A stretch of 64,000 nt of DNA from Comamonadaceae bacterium OS-4 (lineage in GTDB: Bacteria; Pseudomonadota; Gammaproteobacteria; Burkholderiales; Burkholderiaceae_C), in the NCBI GenBank assembly GCA_027924025.1, contig AP026970.1:2874501-2938500 (forward strand), given 5' to 3'. The translations under genes and the position numbers were made by a program. Numbering within the stretch: position 1 is the first letter of the stretch; each line of letters starts with the position of its first letter. Shown piece by piece: positions 27,061 through 36,179 of the stretch. The notes under the pieces were generated by a model that made no database searches, was not told where the DNA came from, and saw only the letters and a list, made by a program, of their open reading frames with translations.

Positions 27061-27393
27061 ATGACTCCCCGTTTCAATGCCCTTTTCGCTGCCGCCTCTG
27101 TCTTTGGGCATGCCACAGTTTTCGCCCAAACAGGCCAAACAGGCCTTGCCGGGGTGGTGTGGGGCCTGAGTGAACTGCATTGGGCCTTGATCGCGGTCGC
27201 GTTTGCTCTGGCCATCGGCCTGGTGGTCCTGCGGGTGCGCCGGCGCCGTGCTCTCCAGCAGGCGAGTGCTTACGATATGCAACCCACCATGTTTGCGCAC
27301 ACGATGGTGGTGGAAACAAGCATGAACCAGCGCACCCTCCCGCAACCCTTGGCTCCGCACCCTCATGCGGATCAGGTGTGGACCACCCAGTAA
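27061..27393 (+). CDS. Small single-pass membrane protein, unknown function
   Basis: A 110-residue protein I do not recognise. An N-terminal hydrophobic segment resembling a signal peptide (to about residue 22, ending VFAQT) is followed by a clear transmembrane helix at about 38-58 (LHWALIAVAFALAIGLVV), a basic stop-transfer patch (RVRRRRA), and a polar tail of about 48 residues that would be cytoplasmic. The ribosome site is GGAAAA 9 bases upstream. It is divergent from nadC (97 bp apart) and precedes the DUF3460 gene. The start is fairly secure; the function is unknown. Confidence 0.6.
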   Translation: MTPRFNALFAAASVFGHATVFAQTGQTGLAGVVWGLSELHWALIAVAFALAIGLVVLRVRRRRALQQASAYDMQPTMFAHTMVVETSMNQRTLPQPLAPHPHADQVWTTQ

Positions 27394-27453
27394 GGGCCGC
27401 TCGCCGGAGTCTGGTCTCCCTGCCGTTAAAATGCCGCCATTAAGGATCCCGCC

Positions 27454-27660
27454 ATGAACATCTTCCGCCGCCCCGATTACCGCTCTGAAGCCACCCAGTT
27501 CATCGACCAACTCAAGGTCGCCAAACCCACGCTGGAAGCCGAGCAGCGCAAGGGCCGCTCCCTGTTGTGGGACAAAGTCGTGGACCGCATGGCCTGGAAA
27601 GGCTTCCGTAGCGCCCAAGTTGCGCAAAAGCCCTACGTCTACCAGACCAAGCACGATTAA
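27454..27660 (+). CDS. DUF3460 family small protein
   Basis: A 68-residue basic protein with the DUF3460 pattern (RPDYRSEATQFIDQLK at the start, LLWDK and YVYQ later). The family is known from Burkholderiales and often sits just upstream of scpA, as here (62 bp apart). Its function is not established. AAGGA precedes the ATG by 6 bases. No signal peptide or membrane segment. Confidence 0.8.
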   Translation: MNIFRRPDYRSEATQFIDQLKVAKPTLEAEQRKGRSLLWDKVVDRMAWKGFRSAQVAQKPYVYQTKHD

Positions 27661-27669
27661 GAGCCCAAT

Positions 27670-27720
27670 CAGCCTCTAGCGCACGTTTTATCTGCGCCAG
27701 CAGCTCCTGATTTGATAGCA
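27670..27720. repeat. Dispersed ~50-bp palindromic repeat next to scpA start
   Basis: AGCCTCTAGCGCA, a 9-nt AT-rich loop and TGCGCCAGCAGCTCCTG are followed by ATTTGATAGCA. The reverse complement matches 13428-13476 over about 40 of 50 positions. The two arms form an imperfect hairpin. The element ends two bases before the scpA ATG, displacing any normal ribosome-binding site. Confidence 0.75.
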
Positions 27721-27722
27721 AA

Positions 27723-28571
27723 ATGACAACCGACACCACCGGCGCACCCACCGGAGTCGCCGAGCTCGGGCAAATGCCCGAGGTGGTGGACCAAGTGGCG
27801 TTGGCGCGCCTGTATGGCGAGCCCTTGTTCGCCATGCCGCAGGACCTCTATATCCCGCCGGATGCGCTGGAGGTGTTTCTGGAGGCCTTCGAAGGGCCGC
27901 TGGACTTGTTGCTCTACCTGATCCGCAAACAGAACTTCAACATCCTTGACATTCCGATGTTGAGCGTGACCAAGCAGTACTTGGTGTATGTGGAGCAAAT
28001 CCGCAAGCGCAACCTGGAGCTGGCAGCCGAGTACCTGCTGATGGCGGCCATGCTGATTGAGATCAAATCGCGCATGTTGCTGCCGCCCAAAAAGGTGGCT
28101 GAGGGTGAAGAAGCCGAAGACCCGCGGGCGGAACTCGTACGCCGCTTGCTCGAATACGAGCAAATGAAGCTGGCAGCCGCCCGGCTGAACTCAATTCCGC
28201 AATACGGACGTGATTTTTTAAAAGCCAACGTTTACATCGAGCAGAGCCTCAAACCCCGCTTTCCGGATGTGGGCGTGGAGGAGCTGCAAAGCGCGTGGCG
28301 CGACATCTTGAAGCGGGCCAAGCTGGTGCAGCACCACAAGATCAGCCGCGAAGAGCTCTCGGTGCGCGAGCACATGAGCATCGTGCTCAAAAAATTGCAA
28401 GGCCAGCGTTTCGTGGGCTTCGAAGACTTGTTTGACACGACCCAAGGCACACCGGTGCTGGTCGTGACCTTCATCGCCCTGCTGGAGCTGGCGAAAGAAA
28501 CCCTGATCGAAATCACCCAGGCGGAGGCCTTCGCGCCGATCTATGTGCGCCTGGCGTATGCACCTACCTGA
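27723..28571 (+). CDS. scpA: Segregation and condensation protein A
   Basis: Kleisin subunit of the Smc-ScpAB condensin complex; 282 residues. The N-terminal ScpA signature FEGPLDLLLYLIRKQNFNI (about residues 59-77) contacts Smc, and the C-terminal winged-helix part ends with FVGFEDLF...TFIALLELAKE. The first ATG directly abuts the palindromic repeat and has no ribosome site; an in-frame ATG at 27774 would remove 17 residues that look unconserved. I keep the longer form with moderate certainty. scpB is not in the window. Confidence 0.92.
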   Translation: MTTDTTGAPTGVAELGQMPEVVDQVALARLYGEPLFAMPQDLYIPPDALEVFLEAFEGPLDLLLYLIRKQNFNILDIPMLSVTKQYLVYVEQIRKRNLELAAEYLLMAAMLIEIKSRMLLPPKKVAEGEEAEDPRAELVRRLLEYEQMKLAAARLNSIPQYGRDFLKANVYIEQSLKPRFPDVGVEELQSAWRDILKRAKLVQHHKISREELSVREHMSIVLKKLQGQRFVGFEDLFDTTQGTPVLVVTFIALLELAKETLIEITQAEAFAPIYVRLAYAPT

Positions 28572-28675
28572 ACCGGGCTCTCTGTTTCAGGGCTCGCAAC
28601 TGCGGTTAGTATTCGCCCCACTTTCGCCAAACCCTCGGCAAGCCCGATTTGTAATCCCGATTTTTGGAGTCCCCC

Positions 28676-29578
28676 ATGGCCCTGAACCCGACCGGTGAAC
28701 AAGCCTCTAGCGCAACCAACGCGACTCCCTACGGCACGCTGCCCCCTGCGTCAGCGCCGTCCACACGCAAGCCCATCAGTTTGCCCCGCATCCAGGAGAT
28801 ACACACCCGGGGTGAAAAAATCACCATGCTGACCGCCTACGACGCCACCTTTGCGGCGGTGGCGGACGCGGCAGGCGTGGAGTGCATTTTGGTGGGTGAC
28901 TCCCTCGGCATGGTCTGCCAGGGACGCCACAGCACCGTGGGCGTCACCCTCGAGGACATGGCCTACCACACCGAGAGCGTGGCCCGCGGCCTGCGCCGTG
29001 CCCAAGGCACCGCATGGCTGATTGGCGACTTGCCCTTCGGCAGCTACCAGGAATCCAAAGAGCAAGCCATCCGCAGTGCCAGCGTGCTCATGCAGGCGGG
29101 CGCGCACATGGTCAAGCTCGAAGGCGGCGGCTGGACCACCGAAGTAGTGCACTTCTTGGTGCAGCGCGGCATCCCGGTGTGTGCCCATTTGGGCCTGACG
29201 CCGCAGACCGTGCACGCCCTAGGCGGCTACCGGGTGCAAGGCCGTGGTGATGCGGCTGCCGACACCATGAAAAAGCAGGCGCACGAACTGCAAGACGCGG
29301 GTGCCAGCATGGTGGTGCTGGAGATGGTGCCAGCCCCCTTGTCTGCCGAGCTGACCCGTGAGTTGCCGCAGTGCGCCACCATCGGTATCGGAGCCGGCAA
29401 GGGCACCGCCGGTCAGGTGCTGGTGCTGCATGACATGCTGGGGGTGAACCTGGGCAAGAACCCGAAGTTCGTCCGCAACTTCATGCTGGAAGCCACCAGT
29501 ATCCGTGGAGCCATGGAGGCCTATGTGGCCGCAGTCAAAAACGGCAGTTTTCCGGACGACGCTGTCCACGCGTGGTGA
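28676..29578 (+). CDS. panB: Ketopantoate hydroxymethyltransferase
   Basis: Transfers a hydroxymethyl group from methylene-THF to ketoisovalerate, the first pantothenate step; 300 residues. The catalytic core starts near residue 36 ([23 protein letters not shown]), with metal and substrate motifs such as GDSLGMV and GGGW. It has a low-complexity N-terminal extension of about 35 residues rich in Ser, Thr, Ala and Pro. The DNA of this extension at 28702-28714 equals the left arm of the dispersed repeat (13 of 13 bases). GGAG lies about 10 bases before the start. panC follows after 6 bp. Confidence 0.95.
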   Translation: MALNPTGEQASSATNATPYGTLPPASAPSTRKPISLPRIQEIHTRGEKITMLTAYDATFAAVADAAGVECILVGDSLGMVCQGRHSTVGVTLEDMAYHTESVARGLRRAQGTAWLIGDLPFGSYQESKEQAIRSASVLMQAGAHMVKLEGGGWTTEVVHFLVQRGIPVCAHLGLTPQTVHALGGYRVQGRGDAAADTMKKQAHELQDAGASMVVLEMVPAPLSAELTRELPQCATIGIGAGKGTAGQVLVLHDMLGVNLGKNPKFVRNFMLEATSIRGAMEAYVAAVKNGSFPDDAVHAW

Positions 29579-29584
29579 GAAACG

Positions 29585-30409
29585 ATGCAACTGATTCACA
29601 CTATTTCTGAGCTACGCGAGGCACTCAGCCAGTACCGTCACCCAGCCGTCGTGCCCACCATGGGCAACTTGCATGCTGGCCACTTGGCCCTGGTGCGCCA
29701 GGCCAAGCCGCTGGGCGATGTGACGATTTCCACCATCTTTGTGAACCGGCTGCAATTTGCACCGCACGAAGATTTCGACACCTACCCCCGGACCCTGGAA
29801 GCAGATTGCCAACACCTGGAAGCGGCGGGTTGCGATATTGTGTTTGCCCCCAAAGAGAGCGAGCTTTACCCTCAGGCGCAAACTTTCAAGGTGCACCCTC
29901 CGACTGAGCTGGCGGATATTCTGGAAGGCCACTTCCGCCCCGGTTTTTTCATCGGGGTGTGTACGGTGGTCATGAAGTTGCTGGCAGTCACCCAAGCGCG
30001 TACCGCCCTTTTCGGCAAAAAGGACTACCAGCAGCTGATGGTGATCCGCAATATGGTCAAGCAGTTCGCTTTGCCGATCGACGTGGTCGGCGGTGAGACC
30101 CAGCGTAACGAGGCAGGCCTGGCGCTCTCCAGCCGCAATGGCTACCTGACTCCGGCACAGCGGGAGGAGGCCTTGTTGTTGTCTGGCATCTTGCGTGGCA
30201 TCGTGACCGCTGTGCGATCCGGCGAAACCGACCTCGCGCGACTGGAAAACGAGGGCATGCAAGCGCTGCGAGTCGCCGGCTGGATGCCTGACTATGTAGC
30301 AGTGCGCCGCCAGTCGGACTTGCAGACCCCGCAGCCAAGCGATGCCAAAGTGGTGCTGGCGGCGGCCCGCCTGGGCAGCACACGCCTCATCGACAACATG
30401 GAAATTTAA
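29585..30409 (+). CDS. panC: Pantothenate synthetase
   Basis: Joins pantoate and beta-alanine with ATP to make pantothenate; 274 residues. It has the nucleotidyltransferase MGNLHAGHLALV motif (about residues 21-32; the family usually reads MGxLHxGH) and the GKKDYQQLMVIRNMV region. It lies 6 bp after panB. The beta-alanine source (panD) is not in the window. Length and motifs are standard. Confidence 0.95.
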   Translation: MQLIHTISELREALSQYRHPAVVPTMGNLHAGHLALVRQAKPLGDVTISTIFVNRLQFAPHEDFDTYPRTLEADCQHLEAAGCDIVFAPKESELYPQAQTFKVHPPTELADILEGHFRPGFFIGVCTVVMKLLAVTQARTALFGKKDYQQLMVIRNMVKQFALPIDVVGGETQRNEAGLALSSRNGYLTPAQREEALLLSGILRGIVTAVRSGETDLARLENEGMQALRVAGWMPDYVAVRRQSDLQTPQPSDAKVVLAAARLGSTRLIDNMEI

Positions 30410-30422
30410 AAGGGCGCCTGCC

Positions 30423-30980
30423 ATGCACGTATCGCCGGATTTGCAGAGAAGACGCTACTTGAAGCGCAGTGCCGGGCTGGCTGCCTTGGTGGCCAGCGGC
30501 ACACTGACAGCGTGCGCTGCGGGCGAAGACCGGGGCTTGCAATTCAGCACCCTGCAGCAGGTGGCAGACGAGCTCCAGCGCTTGAGTGCTGCACCGCTGG
30601 ACTCCAACGCCGTTTGGTCTTGGAGCCAGACTCTCGAGCATTGCGCGCAGAGCATTGAGTTCTCCATGACCGGGTTTCCGGAGCCCAAGTCAGCCGTATT
30701 TCAAAACACGGCTGGCGCCGCAGCCTTCCGCTTTTTTCAATGGCGGGGCCGCATGATCCACAACCTTGCGGAGCCCATACCCGGTGCGCCTCCACTGGCG
30801 GCAGACGTCCCCGCTACCGCATCGCTGGACCGGCTACAAAATGCCATGGCTGCGTTTACCGCCTGGACAAAGCCGCTGCAACCGCATTTTGCCTACGGCA
30901 CACTAGGCAAACTGGACTACGAGCAGGCGCATGCCATGCATTTGGCACAGCACCTATCGGGGTTCAAACTCAAAGCCTGA
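30423..30980 (+). CDS. DUF1569 family protein with Tat-like lipoprotein signal
   Basis: A 185-residue protein. The N-terminus has a twin-arginine-like motif (RRRYLKRSAGLAAL, residues 9-22) followed by a lipobox-like LTAC ending at about residue 37, suggesting a Tat-exported lipoprotein. The remaining region, with SIEFSMTGFPEPK and the late DYEQAHAMHLAQH, fits the DUF1569 (DinB-like) pattern. Function is unknown. It follows panC by 13 bp and may be cotranscribed. The signal interpretation is by eye and would need a predictor. Confidence 0.65.
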   Translation: MHVSPDLQRRRYLKRSAGLAALVASGTLTACAAGEDRGLQFSTLQQVADELQRLSAAPLDSNAVWSWSQTLEHCAQSIEFSMTGFPEPKSAVFQNTAGAAAFRFFQWRGRMIHNLAEPIPGAPPLAADVPATASLDRLQNAMAAFTAWTKPLQPHFAYGTLGKLDYEQAHAMHLAQHLSGFKLKA

Positions 30981-31068
30981 GTCGCCACACGCACGGCAAA
31001 GCCACCATGACTTTGGAATGGGTGACAACGGTCCAGCTACCGCACCCCGCTTGATGCGGCGGGTGACA

Positions 31069-31560
31069 TCACAGAAAGCGGTCGAGGATTTTTTTGCCTT
31101 GGGCATCCATGGCGAACTGGTCCCGCACCAGGTATTGGATGCCATGCGCATCGGCGATCAGCAAGGCGTTGCCTTTGCCAATCCGGCGGATGTCCTCATC
31201 ACCCCGGAGCACAAAGTCTGTAGGACCACGGTTGGTTTCTACTGACCAAGTGCAGGGTGTTGAAAAGCTGGTCACCGACACGATGCGCTCAATCACCGGC
31301 ATGAATTCACGGGTGGCTAATTCCGCGCGAATCAGGTCTTGTGCGGGTTGCGGGACATCGGCAAGCAGGTCCACCCAGCCCACCTCTTTGCCGTCCTGGC
31401 TCACGATCGAGATACCGTCCTCAGGCGACTGGATCGGAAAGGCGCGCACCGGCACCACGCCTTCAAAGCGCTCCCCTGCTTCATTGGTCAGCACCAGCTT
31501 GCCAAAAGGGGTGCGCTCTAGCGCAAAGCGGCTGGCGGTCACGGTGTAGAGCGCGCTCAT
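31069..31560 (-). CDS. DUF1854 protein of the cyanophycin locus
   Basis: A 163-residue cytoplasmic protein with no membrane segment. I recognise the DUF1854 pattern, which in Burkholderiales travels with cyanophycin genes. Its ATG overlaps the stop of the ABC exporter gene as ATGA, so the two are translationally coupled. No catalytic motif is evident, and the biochemical role is unknown. The gene is convergent with the DUF1569 gene across 88 bp, in which I see only a weak GC hairpin. Confidence 0.8.
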   Translation of the reverse strand: MSALYTVTASRFALERTPFGKLVLTNEAGERFEGVVPVRAFPIQSPEDGISIVSQDGKEVGWVDLLADVPQPAQDLIRAELATREFMPVIERIVSVTSFSTPCTWSVETNRGPTDFVLRGDEDIRRIGKGNALLIADAHGIQYLVRDQFAMDAQGKKILDRFL

Positions 31561-33815
31561 GCGGCCTCCTCAATCAGGTTGTTACGGGCTTGGGCTTGGT
31601 ACAGGTTGAAATACGCGCCCTCGGTCGCCATCAGCGCATCATGGGTGCCCTCTTCCACCACCTTGCCGCGATCCAGCACGACCAAGCGGTCCGCACGGTG
31701 CAGGGTCGACAAGCGGTGCGCAATGGCAATCGTGGTGCGGCCTTGCACCAGGTTCTCCAACGCTTTTTGAATCTCTTTCTCGGTCTCTGAGTCCACGGAG
31801 GAGGTGGCCTCATCGAGGATCAGTATCCGGGGGTCAATCAGCAGCGCACGCGCAATCGAGATACGTTGGCGCTCGCCACCGGACAAGCCTTGGCCGCGCT
31901 CCCCCACCATGGAGTCATACCCTTGGGGCAAACGCAAAATGAACTCATGGGCATGGGCCGCCCGGGCTGCTGCGATGATTTGCGCACGGGTCGCATCAGG
32001 CTTGCCATAAGCGATGTTGTCCGCAATCGTGCCGAAGAACAAAAACGGCTCTTGCAGTACCAGGCCAATGTTCTGGCGGTAGTCCGAAATGGCATACGAC
32101 CGGATGTCCACACCGTCCACCAGAATCGCGCCCTCTGATACGTCGTAGAAACGGCAAATCAGATTGACCAGCGTGCTTTTGCCAGAACCACTGTGGCCCA
32201 CGAGGCCCACCATTTCTCCGGGTGCGATTTTCAGATTGATGCCACGATTGACCTCGCGATTGCCGTAGCGAAAGCCCACATCGCGCACTTCAATACTGCC
32301 CTGAACCGCGCCCATCGGCACAGGGTTCACCGGCTCTGGCACGCTGGACACGTGGTCCAGAATGTCAAAAATCCGTTTGGCTGCAGAGGCTGACTTTTGG
32401 GTTACCGACACGATGCGGCTCATGGAATCCAAGCGTCCGTAAAAGCGGCTGATGTAGGCAATGAATGCCGTCAAAACACCGACGGTGATCTCCCCCTTGG
32501 ACACTTGCCAGATACCAAACGCCCACACCACCAAGAGGCCCAGCTCGGTCAAAAACGATACGCTGGGCGAAAACAGAGACCAGATTTTGTTGATGCGGTC
32601 ATTGACCACCAAGTTGTGCTTGTTGGCTTCGCGGAAGCGGCTGGCTTCGCGGGTCTCTTGCGCAAACGCCTTCACCACCCGGATGCCGGGAATGGTGTCG
32701 GCCAGCACATTGGTGACTTCGCCCCACACACGGTCGATTTTCTCGAACCCGGTGCGCAGGCGATCCCGCACAAAGTGGATCATCCAGGCAATGAAAGGGA
32801 GCGGCACCAAGGTCACTACCGCCAACCAGGGGTTGATGGAGAAGAGGATGATGGCAGTCATCGTCAACATGATCACATCGGTGGCGAAGTCCAGCAGGTG
32901 CAGCGACAAAAACACGCAGATCCGGTCACTTTCGCTGCCGATGCGCGACATCAAATCCCCGGTCCGCTTGCCACCGAAATATTCGAGCGACAGGCGTAAA
33001 AGGTGTTCGTAGGTCGTAGTGCGCAAGTCGGCGCCAATACGCTCCGAGACAAGCGCCAGGATGTACGTCTTGGCCCAACTCAAGACCCATGCCAGCAGCG
33101 CCGACCCCAACAAGCCGCCCATGTACATGCCCACCAGCATCGGATCAATTTTTTGGCCGTTCTGGAAGGGGATCAACACGTTGTCCATCAACGGCATCGT
33201 CAGATACGGCGGAACCAAATTGGCCGCAGTGCCCAACAGCGTCAGGAAAAAGCCAAGGAGGAGCTGCCCGCGGTAGGGGCGCGCAAAGCGCCACAGGCGG
33301 AACAAAGTCCAGGTGCTGGGCGGCGTGTGAACCACTTTTGTACACACCGGGCACTCTTCCTGCTCAGGGTCCAGCGGCGCCTTGCAGCTCGGGCACACCT
33401 GGGTGAGGGCTTGGGCCAGGGGCTTGCCAGACACGGTGCTCTCAAGCTGGGACTGGAATTGATCGACCAAGCGAATTGCTTGCAGGTTCTGCCCCAGGGT
33501 AAACCGCCAGCTGCCGCGCAATGCGCTGGCATCCACCAGGTTCAGATGCCCCACACCCGCATGATCGTGATGCAGCAGCGTCTGCCCGGCTTGTAAGTCC
33601 CAGCCAGACCAGATCTGGGTTGCCCCCTCACAGGAGAGCAACCGCTGGTTGGTGAGCAGCACCAGACCCTTCACAAAGTGCAGTTGTTGGTCGAGGTCAA
33701 CCTCCAGCGCAGCCAAGACGTTCTCATGGGGACGGAGTTGTTTTTGAACCGCTTCCCGCCAGGCAGAAGGCAAATCGCCGGATAGCGTAGAAAAAGCAGA
33801 GGCTTCGGAAGTCAT
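31557..33815 (-). CDS. ABC exporter-type half-transporter with N-terminal zinc ribbon (cyanophycin locus)
   Basis: A 752-residue fusion. Residues 1-135 form an uncharacterised N-terminal domain. A zinc-ribbon-like CPSC...CPVC follows (Cys141, Cys144, Cys155, Cys158), then a six-helix ABC transmembrane type 1 domain (about 170-460) and an ATPase with Walker A GLVGHSGSGKST, signature LSGGERQ and Walker B ILILDEATSS. As a half-transporter it should work as a homodimer. It is divergent from the two cyanophycin synthetase genes (181 bp) and coupled to DUF1854. The substrate is unknown. ATG 33815 is preferred over an upstream TTG. Confidence 0.85.
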   Translation of the reverse strand: MTSEASAFSTLSGDLPSAWREAVQKQLRPHENVLAALEVDLDQQLHFVKGLVLLTNQRLLSCEGATQIWSGWDLQAGQTLLHHDHAGVGHLNLVDASALRGSWRFTLGQNLQAIRLVDQFQSQLESTVSGKPLAQALTQVCPSCKAPLDPEQEECPVCTKVVHTPPSTWTLFRLWRFARPYRGQLLLGFFLTLLGTAANLVPPYLTMPLMDNVLIPFQNGQKIDPMLVGMYMGGLLGSALLAWVLSWAKTYILALVSERIGADLRTTTYEHLLRLSLEYFGGKRTGDLMSRIGSESDRICVFLSLHLLDFATDVIMLTMTAIILFSINPWLAVVTLVPLPFIAWMIHFVRDRLRTGFEKIDRVWGEVTNVLADTIPGIRVVKAFAQETREASRFREANKHNLVVNDRINKIWSLFSPSVSFLTELGLLVVWAFGIWQVSKGEITVGVLTAFIAYISRFYGRLDSMSRIVSVTQKSASAAKRIFDILDHVSSVPEPVNPVPMGAVQGSIEVRDVGFRYGNREVNRGINLKIAPGEMVGLVGHSGSGKSTLVNLICRFYDVSEGAILVDGVDIRSYAISDYRQNIGLVLQEPFLFFGTIADNIAYGKPDATRAQIIAAARAAHAHEFILRLPQGYDSMVGERGQGLSGGERQRISIARALLIDPRILILDEATSSVDSETEKEIQKALENLVQGRTTIAIAHRLSTLHRADRLVVLDRGKVVEEGTHDALMATEGAYFNLYQAQARNNLIEEAA

Positions 33816-33996
33816 GGATCGCAAAAAAGGATGAATTTGAGTCAGTTTTTCAAAGTGGCGGGCCTGACGGGCCGCCCATCTTCAGGCCGTCGATACTACG
33901 CGCAAGCGCACAGCAGTCGAAGTGAGCCGCTTCTGTGAGCGAGAATACTCAACGCATTGCGCGTAACAATGGTGGACCGCTCTTTCCCAATAAGCC

Positions 33997-36171
33997 ATGA
34001 CAGCCAAGAAAAATATTGAAATCCTGCGGGTCACACACCTTCGTGGCCCCAATATCTGGACCTATCGCCCGGTGATCGAGGCTTGGGTGGACATCGGTGA
34101 GCTGGAAGACTTCCCTTCCAACACGCTGCCCGGCTTTTACGAGCGCTTGACGACTTGGCTACCCGGCTTGATTGAGCACAAATGCAGTCCCGGAGTGCGC
34201 GGCGGCTTTCTGGAGCGCTTGCGTGAAGGCACATGGGCCGCTCACATCATGGAGCATGTAGCCCTTGAGATTCAAAACCTCAGCGGGATGCAGACCAGTT
34301 TTGGCAAAGCGCGCCAGATGTCCAAGCCCGGGGTCTACAAAATTGCCTTCCGCACCCGGCAAGAGCAAATCGGGCGCAAGGCGCTGGTGGTGGCCCGCGA
34401 TTTGATCATGGCCGCCATCAACGACACCGCCTACGCCCTAGAAGCCCAATTGACCGAGTTGCGCGACATGGTCGACTCCCTGTGTCTCGGGCCTAGCACC
34501 TCCAATATCGTGGATGCAGCCACCGATCGCGGCATTCCATCTATCCGGCTGACCGAGGGTAACCTGGTGCAACTGGGCTACGGCATTGCCCAACGCCGGA
34601 TCTGGACGGCAGAAACCGACCAGACGTCTGCCATTGCAGAAGAAATCGCCAGTGACAAAGATCTAACCAAGAGCCTCCTGAAGGCTTGTGGCGTGCCGGT
34701 GCCGGAAGGCGCCTTGGTGAACTCCCCTGAAAAAGCCTGGGAAGCCGCTCAAGACATCGGCTTGCCAGTCGCCGTCAAACCCTACGATGGGAACCACGGA
34801 CGGGGTGTCACACTGGACCTATCCGACCAAGCCAGTGTAGAAACCGCCTTCCATGTAGCGAAAGAGCAAAGCAGTGGCAGCGTGATTGTCGAAAAGTTCA
34901 TCCCCGGCGATGAGCACCGCCTGTTGGTGGTGGGCAAACAGGTGGTTGCTGCAGCCCGTGGCGAGTCTGCGTGGGTCACCGGTGATGGCCAATCCACCGT
35001 CACCCAATTGGTGAATACCCAGATCAACAGCGACCCCCGCCGTGGCGAAGCTGAAGAATTGCCGCTCTCCCCCATAGAACCCGAGAAAAGCCCCGAGGTC
35101 CAACTGGTGTTGCGCCGTGCAGGGCTTACACCTGAGTCGGTTCCGGCGAGTGGGCAACGTGTTTTGATTCAGCGCAATGGCAACGTCGCGTGGGATGTGA
35201 CCGACGAGGTGCACCCCACAGTTGCCGCCGCTGCGGCATTGGCAGCGCGGGTGGTGGGCCTGGATATTGCCGGCATTGACATGGTGCTGGAGGATTGCTC
35301 CAAGCCCCTCAAGAGCCAGCGCGGCGCGGTCATCGAGGTCAATGCCAGCCCCGGCCTGCTGTTTCACATCAAGCCAGCGGTAGGTACCCCGCGCAATGTC
35401 GGCAAGGCCATCGTGGAGCATTTGTTCACCCCGGACGCGGAAGCGCGGATTCCTGTCATCGGAGTCACCGGCACCCAACATACAGGCCGGCTTGCGCGCC
35501 TGATTGCCTGGTTGGTCCACATCAGTGGCAAGCATGTGGGCCTGGCGTGCAGCGAGGGCCTGTACCTCGACGGGCGCCAAATTGACTCTCGCGATAGCGC
35601 CCATTGGGAACCGAGCCAGCGCGTGCTGATCAACCGCTCGGTGCAAGCGGCGGTGTTTGAAAACAGCAGCCGCATGATCCTGGCAGAGGGCTTGGCTTAC
35701 GACCGATGTGCCGTGGGTGTGGTGACGGATATCAGCAGCACCCAGGATCTGGCGGAGTTTGACATTCTGGATGCGGAGCAGGCGTACAAAGTAGCGCGCA
35801 CGCAGGTCGATGTGGTGCTGCCCAGCGGAACTGCGGTGCTCAATGCGGCAGACGCGCAAGTGGTGGAGCTGGCTGAGCTGTGCGACGGCAAGGTCATTTT
35901 CTACGCCCTGGACGAGACAACACCCGCCATACAGACGCACCGCAACAACGGCGGGCGGACCGTGTTTCTGCGCGCCGGCGAGATTGTCCTGGCGCAAGGC
36001 GAAAAGGATATTTCGATGATCCCACTCTCGACCCTCAAACCTGCGAAGGCGGAAAAGCCAGAGATGGTCATGGCAGCGATCGGCGCAGCGTGGGCACTCG
36101 ACATCCCGGTGGAGTTGATCGGTGCCGGTTTGCGCACCTTCGAGTCCACCCCCAAGAAAACACCTTACTGA
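33997..36171 (+). CDS. Cyanophycin synthetase-like protein with degenerate Mur-ligase domain
   Basis: A 724-residue CphA homologue. An N-terminal domain (1-160) and an ATP-grasp domain (about 220-470) with VAVKPYDGNHGRGV, VEKFIPGDEHRLLVVG and VIEVNASPGL are well conserved. In the C-terminal Mur-ligase-like part, the P-loop position reads GTQHTGR (residues 492-498) instead of GTNGKTT, so the phosphate-binding Lys is absent, and the domain is shorter than in CphA1. This resembles the CphA2 type, which polymerises beta-Asp-Arg dipeptide with the ATP-grasp site only. That function is inference. The paired gene encoding the intact enzyme follows after 8 bp. Confidence 0.85.
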   Translation: MTAKKNIEILRVTHLRGPNIWTYRPVIEAWVDIGELEDFPSNTLPGFYERLTTWLPGLIEHKCSPGVRGGFLERLREGTWAAHIMEHVALEIQNLSGMQTSFGKARQMSKPGVYKIAFRTRQEQIGRKALVVARDLIMAAINDTAYALEAQLTELRDMVDSLCLGPSTSNIVDAATDRGIPSIRLTEGNLVQLGYGIAQRRIWTAETDQTSAIAEEIASDKDLTKSLLKACGVPVPEGALVNSPEKAWEAAQDIGLPVAVKPYDGNHGRGVTLDLSDQASVETAFHVAKEQSSGSVIVEKFIPGDEHRLLVVGKQVVAAARGESAWVTGDGQSTVTQLVNTQINSDPRRGEAEELPLSPIEPEKSPEVQLVLRRAGLTPESVPASGQRVLIQRNGNVAWDVTDEVHPTVAAAAALAARVVGLDIAGIDMVLEDCSKPLKSQRGAVIEVNASPGLLFHIKPAVGTPRNVGKAIVEHLFTPDAEARIPVIGVTGTQHTGRLARLIAWLVHISGKHVGLACSEGLYLDGRQIDSRDSAHWEPSQRVLINRSVQAAVFENSSRMILAEGLAYDRCAVGVVTDISSTQDLAEFDILDAEQAYKVARTQVDVVLPSGTAVLNAADAQVVELAELCDGKVIFYALDETTPAIQTHRNNGGRTVFLRAGEIVLAQGEKDISMIPLSTLKPAKAEKPEMVMAAIGAAWALDIPVELIGAGLRTFESTPKKTPY

Positions 36172-36179
36172 GCTCAGCC

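Noticed and set aside
34819..35997. A 392-codon minus-strand frame inside the first cphA-like gene
   Set aside because: Shadow of a well-conserved ATP-grasp gene.
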